Shown here piece by piece: positions 1-7,717 of a stretch of 15,536 nucleotides of DNA. Position numbers and translations under genes: made by a program. Source of the stretch: an uncultured Clostridia bacterium (GTDB taxonomy: Bacteria; Bacillota; Clostridia; TANB77; CAG-508); assembly GCA_934177555.1 (NCBI GenBank), contig CAKPPL010000023.1, forward strand, positions 1-15,536. The letters are read 5' to 3'. The notes under the pieces were generated by a model. It ran no database searches. It saw nothing but the letters and a program-made list of their open reading frames with translations, and was not told the origin of the DNA. Position 1 is the stretch's first letter; each line of letters opens with the position of its first letter.

Positions 1-1
1 A

Positions 2-973
2 GAGCCAGTAAAACTTGCTGGTTCAACAATATCTAAAACAACTTTACACAATGAAGATTTTATTAAAGAAAAAGATTTAAGAATAGGTGATAAAGTAATA
101 ATTCAAAAAGCAGGGGATGTAATACCAGAAATTGTAGAAGCAGTAGTTAGTAAAAGAACAGGAGAAGAAACAATTTTTGAAATGCCTAAAAAATGTCCAG
201 TATGTGGGGCAGAAACAATAAGAGAAGAAGGAGAATCTGCTGTAAGATGTACAGGAATAGAATGTCCTGCAAAATTATATAGAAACTTAGTACATTTTGT
301 TTCAAGAGAAGCAATGAATATTGATGGACTGGGAGAAAATATAATAGGAATATTATTAGAAAAGAAAATGATTGCAAATATAGCAGATATATATGACTTG
401 AAATTTGAAGATATAGCATCATTAAAGAAAAATGGGAAAAAATTTGCTCAAAATTTAATCAATAGTATAAATGAAAGCAAAAAAAATGATTTATATAGAT
501 TATTAACGGCATTAGGAATAAGACATGTTGGGGTTAAAGCAGCTAAGACATTAACCAAAACATTTAATAATATAGATAATTTAGCAAATGCATCAATAGA
601 AGAGCTAAGCGAAGTAGAAGAAATAGGACCTATTATGGCAAATAGTATAAAAGAATTTTTCAGTCAAGAACAAACTAAAGATTTAATAATCAGATTAAAA
701 CAAGCAGGAGTTAATACTGAAAGAATAAAAGATGAAAATCAAGATAATAGATTTGAAGGAAAAGTATTTGTACTTACAGGAAGTCTTGATAAATATTCTA
801 GAGAAGAGGCATCAGAAATAATAGAAAAGTTTGGTGGAAAAACTTCAAGTTCGGTTTCTAAAAAAACAAGTTATTTATTAGCTGGAGAAGATGCTGGAAG
901 TAAACTAACTAAAGCTCAAAGTTTGGGAATAAATATAATTACAGAGCAAGAATTTATTGAAATGATTAAGTAA
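2..973 (+). CDS. ligA: NAD-dependent DNA ligase LigA, C-terminal part (5' end outside window)
   Basis: LigA seals nicks in duplex DNA using NAD+ and acts in replication and repair. The reading frame is open from base 2, so the 323 visible residues are the C-terminal part of a protein usually near 670 residues. In order: the end of the OB fold (LAGSTISKTTLHNEDF, then GDKVIIQKAGDVIPEI, residues about 6-46), a four-cysteine zinc finger (C65, C68, C83, C88), helix-hairpin-helix repeats (about 100-220, including ALGIRHVGVKAAKTL and EEIGPIMANSIKEFF) and a BRCT domain from residue 251 (FEGKVFVLTGSL) to the end. The adenylation domain lies upstream of the window. An internal ATG at 182 is not the start, because conserved OB-fold sequence continues in frame upstream of it. 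Identification is firm. Confidence 0.97.
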   Translation, partial: EPVKLAGSTISKTTLHNEDFIKEKDLRIGDKVIIQKAGDVIPEIVEAVVSKRTGEETIFEMPKKCPVCGAETIREEGESAVRCTGIECPAKLYRNLVHFVSREAMNIDGLGENIIGILLEKKMIANIADIYDLKFEDIASLKKNGKKFAQNLINSINESKKNDLYRLLTALGIRHVGVKAAKTLTKTFNNIDNLANASIEELSEVEEIGPIMANSIKEFFSQEQTKDLIIRLKQAGVNTERIKDENQDNRFEGKVFVLTGSLDKYSREEASEIIEKFGGKTSSSVSKKTSYLLAGEDAGSKLTKAQSLGINIITEQEFIEMIK

Positions 974-991
974 TTAAGAAAGGAAAAAATT

Positions 992-1237
992 ATGGATAAT
1001 TATACATTTGAAGATATGTGGTTAGACTTAAAAAATGGGTATCAAATATATTATACATATGTACGTAATAGATATGTATTATTTAGAACAGCTAAAAATT
1101 GCTATACTCAAAAATTATTAACAGATAATCCTAAAAATCCTCAGCCCAGAATGACAATGCTTACATTAAAAAGAGTAAAAGAGATTTTTCCATATATGGA
1201 AGAAATTGAATATAAAATATCAAGTGATGAAAATTAG
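992..1237 (+). CDS. Small protein of unknown function, 81 residues
   Basis: I do not recognise this protein. It starts 18 bases after the ligA stop with a good ribosome binding site (AAGAAAGGA, about 977-985), so it is probably co-transcribed with ligA. The product is soluble-looking, with no signal peptide or membrane segment. It is rich in aromatic residues (FEDMWLDLKNGYQIYYTYV near the N-terminus) and has a short central Asn/Pro stretch (TDNPKNPQPRM) followed by a probable helix. A small partner or regulator is possible, but nothing in the sequence identifies a role. Confidence 0.75.
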   Translation: MDNYTFEDMWLDLKNGYQIYYTYVRNRYVLFRTAKNCYTQKLLTDNPKNPQPRMTMLTLKRVKEIFPYMEEIEYKISSDEN

Positions 1238-1258
1238 AAAAATATAATATAATAATTA

Positions 1259-1299
1259 AAATTGGCATAAAATCTATAGAGGTGATTTTATGCCAATTT
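1259..1299 (+). promoter_or_regulatory. Perfect 16-bp inverted repeat enclosing the ribosome binding site and start codon of the PBP gene
   Basis: AAATTGGCATAAAATC (1259-1274) is exactly complementary to GATTTTATGCCAATTT (1284-1299), separated by the nine-base loop TATAGAGGT. The Shine-Dalgarno sequence GAGGTG straddles loop and stem, and the ATG at 1290-1292 lies inside the 3' arm. If transcribed from upstream, the mRNA could fold so that the start codon is paired. No T tract directly follows, so it is a poor terminator. A translation-control hairpin is the simplest reading. It could alternatively be a protein-binding site on DNA. Confidence 0.7.
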
Positions 1300-2996
1300 C
1301 TTTATCAAATAAAAAGAAAATGAAAAATGGGCTTTTTGTAGTTATTATAATATTTTGTCTATTAACAGCTAGACTAGGATATATTCAATTTGTATGGGGA
1401 ATTGATTTAAGTGAAATGGCAAGTGACCAACAATCACAAAGTAGAACAATAACAGCTAAGAGAGGAACAATATATGATAGTACTGGAAAATATGTATTAG
1501 CAGTTAGTTCTAGTGTAGAATCTGTAAAAATAAATCCAACAAATATAAAAGCTGAAAATAAAGAAAAAGTAGCACAAAAATTAAGTGAAATATTTGAATT
1601 AGATTATAATAAATTATTAAAAAAAGTGAATAAAAAGAGTTCAATAGAAACTATTGCAAGGCAAGTAGATAAGGAAAAAACAGATGAATTGAGAAAATGG
1701 ATGGAAGAAACAGGAATAAGTGAAGGAATAAATATAGATGAAGACACAAAAAGATATTATCCATATGGAGATTTAGCATCACAGGTAATTGGGTTTTGTG
1801 GAAGTGATAATCAGGGATTAGACGGAATAGAAGCCAAATATGATGAAGAACTAAAAGGAAAAAATGGTAAAATAGAAAGAGAAACAAATGCTACAGGAAA
1901 AAGTATAGGAAAAGAAACATATACTTCTGCAACAAATGGAAATAATATAATATTAACAATAGATATGACAATTCAATCCATAGTAGAAAAATATTTAGAA
2001 GAAGCATGTATTGATAATGTGTGTACAGATGGAGGAAGCATTATTGCAATGAATCCCAAAAACGGAGATATATTAGCAATGGCAAATTATCCAAGTTATG
2101 ATTTAAATACACCATATGAACCTAATACAGATGAATTAAAGAATAATTGGAATTCAATGGAACAACAAGATAAAACAAAAATTTTACAAGGAATGTGGAG
2201 AAATAAAGCTATATCAGATACATATGAGCCAGGGTCTGTATTTAAAACAGTAACAGCATCAGCAGCATTACAAGAAGGAATAGTAACTAATATAGATCAA
2301 GAAGGACAATTTTCTTGTACAGGAGCAATAGAAGTAGCTGGAACAAGAATTAAATGTTGGAGATATTATAGACCACATGGTTCAGAAAGTTTAAGATTAG
2401 CATTAATGAATTCATGTAATCCAGTTTTTATAGGATTAGGGCAAAAAATAGGAGTTACAAAATATTACGAATATTTGAGAAAATTTGGATTATTTTCAAA
2501 AACAGGAATTAAACTACCAGGTGAAGCAAATAGTATATTTGTAAAAGAGGAAAAGGCTGGACCAGTTGAATTAGCAACAATAAGTTTTGGGCAAAGATTT
2601 GAAATTACACCTTTGCAAATGATAACAGCAGTTGCTTCAATTTCAAATGGTGGAAAATATATAAAACCTAGAATAGTAAAAAGTATACAAAATAGTGAAA
2701 CAGGAGAAATTACAGAAATGCCTATTGAAACAGGAGAACAAATAATTTCAGAAGAAAATGCACAAAAAGTATTAAGTATGATGAATAGTGTAGTTTCAGA
2801 AGGAACAGGAAAAAATGCAAAAGTAACTGGATATGAAGTAGGAGGAAAAACTGGAACTTCAGAAGATGGAGTTAATACAAATAAATATGTTACATCTTTT
2901 TGTGGAGTTGCAGAAACAAATGATCCAAAAATAGTTCTTCTTATAACTTTATATAATCCAACGGGAGAAGGAGGGCACCATCTAAGTGTATGTTAA
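1290..2996 (+). CDS. Class B penicillin-binding protein (PBP2/SpoVD-like), 5' fragment truncated by the inserted element
   Basis: Class B PBPs are membrane-anchored transpeptidases that cross-link peptidoglycan. Visible parts: an N-terminal transmembrane anchor (about 13-34), a dimerisation domain beginning RGTIYDSTG (58-66), and a transpeptidase domain with all three catalytic motifs: S316-V-F-K319, S375-C-N377 and K520-T-G. The frame reads the conserved end of the domain (LYNPTGEGGH), then goes off into HLSVC and a stop, because the element enters at codon 564. Precise excision would give 587 residues. In the present form the last conserved segment (GGGVAAP and the closing helix) is missing, so activity may be reduced or lost. 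The start at 1290 is supported by AGAGGTG five to six bases upstream. The sequence resembles SpoVD/PBP2 of Clostridia, but I cannot separate a sporulation-specific PBP from a vegetative one on sequence alone. Confidence 0.9.
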   Translation: MPISLSNKKKMKNGLFVVIIIFCLLTARLGYIQFVWGIDLSEMASDQQSQSRTITAKRGTIYDSTGKYVLAVSSSVESVKINPTNIKAENKEKVAQKLSEIFELDYNKLLKKVNKKSSIETIARQVDKEKTDELRKWMEETGISEGINIDEDTKRYYPYGDLASQVIGFCGSDNQGLDGIEAKYDEELKGKNGKIERETNATGKSIGKETYTSATNGNNIILTIDMTIQSIVEKYLEEACIDNVCTDGGSIIAMNPKNGDILAMANYPSYDLNTPYEPNTDELKNNWNSMEQQDKTKILQGMWRNKAISDTYEPGSVFKTVTASAALQEGIVTNIDQEGQFSCTGAIEVAGTRIKCWRYYRPHGSESLRLALMNSCNPVFIGLGQKIGVTKYYEYLRKFGLFSKTGIKLPGEANSIFVKEEKAGPVELATISFGQRFEITPLQMITAVASISNGGKYIKPRIVKSIQNSETGEITEMPIETGEQIISEENAQKVLSMMNSVVSEGTGKNAKVTGYEVGGKTGTSEDGVNTNKYVTSFCGVAETNDPKIVLLITLYNPTGEGGHHLSVC

Positions 2997-3003
2997 TAGA
3001 AGT
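2958..3003. other. Left attachment junction (attL) of the element
   Basis: The left host arm ends at 2980 with ...GGGCACCA and the element starts at 2981 with TCTAAGTGTATG. The proposed crossover dinucleotide is CA at 2979-2980. The outer limits given here are an approximate recombinase footprint, not measured. A second CA at 2976-2977 would also restore the frame but would delete the conserved His, so 2979-2980 is preferred. Confidence 0.7.
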
Positions 3004-3025
3004 TTTATAATAAAATAGCTTATTA

Positions 3026-3055
3026 TTGACAATACAGGTAAAAATGTTATATACT
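3026..3055 (+). promoter_or_regulatory. Sigma-A type promoter for the toxin-antitoxin operon
   Basis: TTGACA (3026-3031) is a perfect -35 box. TATACT (3050-3055) follows after 18 bases, or TATATA (3048-3053) after 16. It lies just inside the left end of the element and drives toward the antitoxin-like gene, so the toxin module has its own promoter rather than relying on PBP read-through. Confidence 0.75.
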
Positions 3056-3094
3056 TTTATTATCTTATAAGAAGGGAGAATATGGTTATTAATC

Positions 3095-3304
3095 ATGAAC
3101 AATAATACTAAATTAGAAATAGCAAGTGAAATTATGTCAGCTAAAATTGCAAAAACATCAAGAGAGATGAATGGAGCAAAAGAAGAAAAAATTAAAATTT
3201 TGATGGAAGAAAGAACCAAAATGTACCAATTTGATGAAAAAATCATAGATAAAATAATTAATGTATATGGACCAGAAGTAAAAGGAGAAAATATCAATGA
3301 ATGA
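3095..3304 (+). CDS. Putative antitoxin of the zeta toxin, 69 residues
   Basis: This small, highly charged, probably all-helical protein is encoded immediately before the zeta toxin and overlaps it by eight bases (ATGAATGA at the junction), the usual translationally coupled order for antitoxin then toxin. By position it is the epsilon-type partner that would block the toxin's nucleotide site. I see no residue-level similarity to epsilon or PezA that I would trust, and there is no helix-turn-helix, so autoregulation through this protein is not evident. The best ribosome binding site, GAAGGGA (3071-3077), lies rather far (17 bases) from the ATG. A stop in the same frame at 3068-3070 rules out an upstream ATG start. 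Confidence 0.7.
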   Translation: MNNNTKLEIASEIMSAKIAKTSREMNGAKEEKIKILMEERTKMYQFDEKIIDKIINVYGPEVKGENINE

Positions 3305-4256
3305 AGAGGAAGTTTTAAAAAAGTATAAACTTACAGAAGAAGAACATAATGAATATTATGATATCATAAAAAGAATATATGTTAGTGGAAAAACTCCACA
3401 AAATAATCCTATTGCTGTAATAGTTGGTGGACAAACTGGTGCAGGAAAAAGTGGAATTTTAGGATATTCTTCAAAAATGTTTGAAGATGATAATGTTATA
3501 ATAATAAATAGTGACGAAATAAAACCATTTCACCCACAAAGTGAAGAAATAGCAAGATTATATCCACAATTATATACTAAAATTACTGATCAAGAAAGTA
3601 ATACATGGACAAGCAGACTATTTGAAGAATTAAGAAGAGAAAAATATAATATTATATTTGAAGGAACAATGAAAAATAACAGAATTGCAGATGAGTCAAT
3701 TACAGAATTAAAAAAACTAGGATACACAGTAGTAGTTAGAGGAATTGCTGTATGTGATTTAGAAAGTAGAATATCAATTTTAGAAAGATATGAAGGACAA
3801 GTAACAACAAAAGGATGGGGAAGATTAGTTGTACCAGAACATCATAATCAAACATATGCAGGAATGCCTAATACAATAGAATATATAGAACAAAATGGAA
3901 TGTATGATGTATTAGAAATATATGCAAGAGGAGAAATACCAAGTGAACCAATACTTGTTTATTCAGTACATAATAGAAAAAATGAAAAATTTATAAAAAA
4001 AGTATTAGAAGATAAAAAAAATGTTTCAAAAATACCAAGAAAATTTGGATATAAAAATGCAAAAAGTGCAATAAATGGTTCAAGAGAAGAAGAATATAGA
4101 TATGTTTTACCAGATTCTAGAAAAAGACTAAGAAAAGTTCTAGACTCAATGAACAAAAGAAATGCATCTGATGTGGAAAAAACAATGATAATGGATGTTT
4201 TTAAATTAGTAGAAGAGATTAAAAAAAAAGTAAATAAAGAAGAAGTATCAAGATAA
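3297..4256 (+). CDS. Zeta toxin family kinase, 319 residues
   Basis: Zeta toxins are P-loop kinases. Characterised members phosphorylate UDP-N-acetylglucosamine, poisoning MurA and peptidoglycan synthesis. Visible features are the Walker A motif GGQTGAGKS (44-52), the substrate-side motif NSDEIKPFHP (71-80) with the conserved Asp73, NIIFEGTM (118-125), and a following Arg-rich region (VRGIAVCDLESRISILERY) in the position of the phosphate-contacting arginines. Length is normal for the family, and the domain looks intact with no frameshift. It is coupled to the preceding antitoxin-like gene and ends just before a strong terminator, so the two form a closed operon inside the element. A role in stabilising the element by post-segregational killing is inferred. 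The family call is firm; the exact substrate of this protein is not shown. Confidence 0.93.
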   Translation: MNEEEVLKKYKLTEEEHNEYYDIIKRIYVSGKTPQNNPIAVIVGGQTGAGKSGILGYSSKMFEDDNVIIINSDEIKPFHPQSEEIARLYPQLYTKITDQESNTWTSRLFEELRREKYNIIFEGTMKNNRIADESITELKKLGYTVVVRGIAVCDLESRISILERYEGQVTTKGWGRLVVPEHHNQTYAGMPNTIEYIEQNGMYDVLEIYARGEIPSEPILVYSVHNRKNEKFIKKVLEDKKNVSKIPRKFGYKNAKSAINGSREEEYRYVLPDSRKRLRKVLDSMNKRNASDVEKTMIMDVFKLVEEIKKKVNKEEVSR

Positions 4257-4268
4257 TATATTAAAACT

Positions 4269-4293
4269 AAAAGTCGAGAAATCGACTTTTTTT
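4269..4293 (+). terminator. Intrinsic terminator of the toxin-antitoxin operon
   Basis: AAAAGTCGA (4269-4277), loop GAAA, then TCGACTTTT (4282-4290) with further T residues. The perfect nine-bp stem, tetraloop and T tract lie 12 bases after the zeta stop codon. Confidence 0.9.
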
Positions 4294-4405
4294 ATATAAT
4301 AGGAAAGTTTAATCAGCTTACTATTGTTCTTTTATAAAAATAAAAAATATTGGTATAAATTATTATATTTTTTAATATTGTTAAAAAGAAAAGGAGGGAC
4401 ATATT

Positions 4406-4555
4406 ATGATGGAAGAAAAAATATATGAAATAGATAATAAAAAATATAAAGTAATATCAAAATGTGTAGATAATCCAAGCAATATTGAAAAACTATATGA
4501 TGTTTTATGTGAATTTGTATTGACAAAATTAAATGGAAGTGTAAAAGATGAATGA
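4406..4555 (+). CDS. Small ORF upstream of and overlapping the recombinase genes, 49 residues
   Basis: This unrecognised protein starts MMEEKIYEIDNKKYKVISKC and ends in a probable helix (IEKLYDVLCEFVLTKLNGSV). The ribosome binding site AAGGAGGGA (4391-4399) is strong and well placed. Its end overlaps the start of the first recombinase by eight bases, so the two are translationally coupled. Small ORFs in this position are common before large serine recombinases of clostridial elements. A recombination directionality factor, needed to drive excision, is one possibility because no other small element gene is free for that role, but no motif proves it. Confidence 0.7.
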   Translation: MMEEKIYEIDNKKYKVISKCVDNPSNIEKLYDVLCEFVLTKLNGSVKDE

Positions 4556-6099
4556 AAAATATAAAGTAGCAGCATATTTAAGATTGTCACAAGAAGATGG
4601 AGATAAAGAAGTAAGTGATAGTATAATTAGTCAAAAAAATATTATAAATAAAAAAGTAGAAGAATTAGGAAGAGAATTTTATATAGTAGATTATTACATA
4701 GATGATGGATATACAGGACTTAATACAGATAGACCAGCTTTTCAAAAAATGTTGGTAGATTTAGAAAATGGAATAATAAATACTATAATTACCAAAGATT
4801 TATCAAGATTATCAAGAAATAGTTTTGAAGCAAATTATTTTATAGAATTATATTTTCTTGAAAGAAATATAAGATATATATCTGTTTTAGATAATGTAGA
4901 TACTGGAGTAAAGAATTCTAATAATGATATGATACAATTTAAAACATTAATAAATGATTGGTATAGTAAAGACATATCAAGAAAAATAAAATCTAGTGTA
5001 TGGGCCAGAAAAGAAAAAGGTATGTTTTTAGGAGCAATAGCGCCATATGGCTATATGAAAAACAAACAAGACAAACATATATTAGAAATAAAAGAAACTG
5101 AAGCTATAGTTGTAAAAAAAATATTTGAAGAATTTAGTAAAGGTAAATCTATTAAAGATATAATAAAAGAATTACAAGAAAGTAAAATTCCTAGTCCATC
5201 AAATCGGAAAATTTAATGGAGAAGAAAGATTTTGTTGGAGGGAAGAAACTTTAAGAAGAATATTAGGCAATAGGGTATATATAGGGCATTTAGAATATGG
5301 TAAGAGAATAAATCTAAGTTATAAATCTAAAAAAGTAAGATATGTACCACAAGATGAATGGAAAATTATTTATAATACACATAAACCAATAATAACAGAA
5401 GAATTATTTAATAAAGTTCAAAAAATGCGTTTGATAAATAGAAATATTAAAAAAAGGAAACATGAATGGATATTAAATGGAATTGTAACATGTAAAGAAT
5501 GTGGAGCAAAAATGACAATGAAAGTTGAATATCAAAAAAATAGTTCAAATGAAATAAAATCAAAAAATATATGTTGTTTAAATGGACTAAAAAGATATAA
5601 GGGAAAAGAATGCATAAGAAAAAGCAAAGGGATTAAAGAAAAAATACTTAATGATATTATTTATAAAAATATAGAAGAAATTTTAAACCGAATAATAAAT
5701 AAAGAAATACTAAAAAATGCAATAATTACAAAGATTTATAATAGCACATATAAAAAATATGAGATAAAAGAGCTTTTAAAAGAATTAAAAAAAATAGAAG
5801 AAGATATTAAAGAACTATATATTGATTATAAAAATGATTTGTTAGAGAAAGAAGATTATAAAAAATTTCAAAAAGAAAAGATAAATCAAAAATGTTTATT
5901 AAAAAAACAAATAAAAATATTAGAAATACAACATAAGAACATTTTTAATGAAGAAAAAATAATTAATATTATTGAGGATTTATTAAATATGAAAGGAATA
6001 GAAAAAGATATTATAATAGAAATCATTGATAATATACAAATAGATATAGAAAACAATATTTATATAATATATAAATATAATATCTTTGAAAAATCATGA
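4548..6099 (+). pseudogene. Large serine recombinase 1, interrupted by a one-base frameshift
   Basis: Large serine recombinases integrate and excise DNA through a serine-DNA intermediate. The N-terminal catalytic domain has YLRLSQED with the nucleophile at Ser14, and TKDLSRLSRN with active-site arginines. The frame then stops at 5214-5216 (222 residues). Skipping one A in the AAAA run at 5208-5211 continues through the rest of the family domain: KFNGEERFCWREETLRRILG, the zinc ribbon (C315, C318, then C342/C343 and C355 in the repaired protein) and a Lys/Glu-rich coiled coil (about 400-470). The repaired protein is 516 residues, a normal length. The shift may be a real mutation, slippage in the A run, or a base-call error. 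As read, only a catalytic-domain fragment without the DNA-binding part would be made. Confidence 0.88.
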
Positions 6100-6103
6100 T
6101 AAA

Positions 6104-7576
6104 ATGAAAGAATATAGAGCAGGAATATATTTAAGGTTATCTAAAGAACATTCAGAAGAAAACAATAGTATTGAAGCCCAAAGAGAAATTGTGACTAAAT
6201 ATGCAAAAAATAATGGATATAAAATAATTAGAGAATATGCTGATAATGGTTATTCTGGAATATTGGAGTCAAGACCAGAGCTTGATAAAATGATATTTGA
6301 TATATCAAAAGGAATTATAAATATGGTTATAGTTAAAGATATTAGTCGTTTAACTCGTGACAAAAATAAAACTGGTTGGTATACAGAAAAATTTTTTCCT
6401 GATAATAATATAAGATTTATTTCTGTTACAGAATTTATAGATAGTGGAAAAAGATATGAAATAGATGATACAATAATGCTAAGAGGAATAGCTAATCATT
6501 ATTATATTGCAGATATATCAAGAAAAACAAAAGCTAATAAAAAAGCAATGAAAGATAGTGGAAAATATGTTGAATATTTAGTGCCATATGGATACAAAAA
6601 GAAAGAAGAAGATAAACATCAAATTGAAATAGATGAAGAAGTTGCTCAAAATATAAGACTTATATTTGACATGTATATAAATGGAAATAGTACAACACAA
6701 ATTGCAAGATACTTAAATAATGAAAATATAATTAATCCTAGTAAATATATGAAAATGAAAAATGCTAGTAAAAAATGGAGAGCAGAAACAGTAAATAATA
6801 TTTTATCCAATTCGTTTTATTGTGGAGAAACACTATTAAATAAATATATAACAAATTATACAAATAAAGTATGTAAAATAAATAACAATAAAAGCACATG
6901 GATTATAAAAGAAAATTCACATGATAAAATAATTTCAAAAGAGAAATATAATAAAGTACAAAAAATTAAAAAAAATAAAATTAAGGAAAAAGGAATAAAA
7001 TATCAATTTTTATTAAAAGATTTAATATATTGTGGACATTGTAAATCAAGATATCAGTATAAATTATATAAATCCCAAGACAAAAAAAGATATTTATATG
7101 AAAGTGCTGGTTTTAAATGTGGGGCAGTATATAAATCACCAGAAAAATGTAAAAATAAAACATTTATAAAAGAAAATGATATAAACAAAATAGTAATTAC
7201 AGAAGTAATAAAAAAATTAAGTTATATAGAAGTAATGAATAAACCAATTAAAAGTTATACAAATATCCAAATATATAAAGATGAAATTGAAAAATTTGAA
7301 AGAAGAAAAAAAATTATATATAATCAAAAATGTGATAAAATCATAACAATAGAAGAATTTAAGAAGAAATATCAAAAGATAAAAAATGATATATTTGTTA
7401 TGAAAAATCAAATAAGAGAATTTGAAAAAAATAAAATAATAGAAGATCAAAAATTAAGAAAAGCAATATTGGATTATAAAAATGGAAAAAATATTACAAA
7501 TGAATTTTTAAAAAAAATTATAGATAGAATTGAAATATATTCTGATTTGAGAGTAGAAATAATATTCAAAATTTAG
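6104..7576 (+). CDS. Large serine recombinase 2 (site-specific integrase/excisionase), 490 residues, intact
   Basis: This is a second large serine recombinase, distinct from the first. It has the catalytic motif YLRLSKEHSEEN with Ser13, KDISRLTRDKN with active-site arginines, a recombinase domain (about 160-250, including ARYLNNENIINPSKYM), a zinc ribbon (C310, C313, C339, C349) and a C-terminal Lys/Glu-rich coiled coil. I place the start at ATG 6104, five bases after the stop of recombinase 1, because MKEYRAGIYLRLS matches the usual short N-terminus. A TTG at 6086 in the same frame overlaps recombinase 1 and would add six residues. No ribosome binding site is visible for either, so re-initiation after recombinase 1 is likely. 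The gene ends 58 bases from the right junction, the usual place for an integrase next to its attachment site. Confidence 0.93.
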   Translation: MKEYRAGIYLRLSKEHSEENNSIEAQREIVTKYAKNNGYKIIREYADNGYSGILESRPELDKMIFDISKGIINMVIVKDISRLTRDKNKTGWYTEKFFPDNNIRFISVTEFIDSGKRYEIDDTIMLRGIANHYYIADISRKTKANKKAMKDSGKYVEYLVPYGYKKKEEDKHQIEIDEEVAQNIRLIFDMYINGNSTTQIARYLNNENIINPSKYMKMKNASKKWRAETVNNILSNSFYCGETLLNKYITNYTNKVCKINNNKSTWIIKENSHDKIISKEKYNKVQKIKKNKIKEKGIKYQFLLKDLIYCGHCKSRYQYKLYKSQDKKRYLYESAGFKCGAVYKSPEKCKNKTFIKENDINKIVITEVIKKLSYIEVMNKPIKSYTNIQIYKDEIEKFERRKKIIYNQKCDKIITIEEFKKKYQKIKNDIFVMKNQIREFEKNKIIEDQKLRKAILDYKNGKNITNEFLKKIIDRIEIYSDLRVEIIFKI

Positions 7577-7611
7577 CATTTTTGTTAAATTATTTTTTAT
7601 AACTATTTAAC

Positions 7612-7656
7612 TGCAATAAGTAACGCATAACACAAGGAGGTGGTGTTGCAGCACCA
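7612..7656. other. Right attachment junction (attR) of the element
   Basis: Element DNA (GCAATAAGTAACGCATAACA) ends with CA at 7633-7634. Host PBP sequence resumes at 7635 (AGGAGGTGGTGTTGCAGCAC). In the excised circle the element ends would join as ...CATAACACATCTAAGTG.... The two halves of that site show only weak dyad symmetry, mostly 14-22 bases from the crossover. The outer limits are approximate. Confidence 0.7.
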
Positions 7657-7707
7657 GTAGGAGGAAAAATTTTTAGTGAAGTATTACCATATTTATATAA
7701 TAGATAG
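7635..7707 (+). pseudogene. 3' fragment of the interrupted PBP gene
   Basis: Starting with the last base of the split CAA codon, the frame reads QGGGVAAPVGG, then KIFSEVLPYLYNR and a TAG stop at 7705-7707. This is the conserved end of the class B PBP transpeptidase domain, following the LYNPTGEGGH at the left junction. It has no start codon or ribosome binding site and can only be expressed after excision of the element. The fragment is free of stops and frameshifts, consistent with either recent insertion or continued selection on an excised form. Confidence 0.85.
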
Positions 7708-7717
7708 TAAGATATAA

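Larger units (their letters stand above)
2981..7634 (+). mobile_element. Serine-recombinase mobile element (4,654 bp) inserted in the PBP gene, carrying a zeta toxin module
   Basis: The PBP frame breaks at 2980 and its missing end appears at 7635. Joining base 2980 to 7635 reads GGG CAC CAA GGA GGT GGT, giving the conserved GGHQGGGVAAPVGG in frame. Between the points lie, all on the plus strand, a promoter, an antitoxin-like gene and zeta toxin, a terminator, a 49-residue ORF, and two large serine recombinase genes. The only sequence shared at the two junctions is a CA dinucleotide, as expected for the two-base crossover of large serine recombinases. There are no phage structural or conjugation genes, so it is a minimal integrating element. 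It looks like the skin-type elements known in sporulation genes, but excision in this organism is inferred, not seen. Confidence 0.85.

Noticed and set aside
2976..2978. CAC shared by both junctions (2976-2978 and 7631-7633) as a three-base crossover core
   Set aside because: Joining there shifts the PBP frame (GHKEVV instead of GHQGGG), so the CA pair at 2979-2980 / 7633-7634 is preferred.
4294..4405. Promoter for the recombinase operon
   Set aside because: Several TATAAA/TATAAT-like boxes occur in this very AT-rich stretch, but none has a convincing -35 box at proper spacing.
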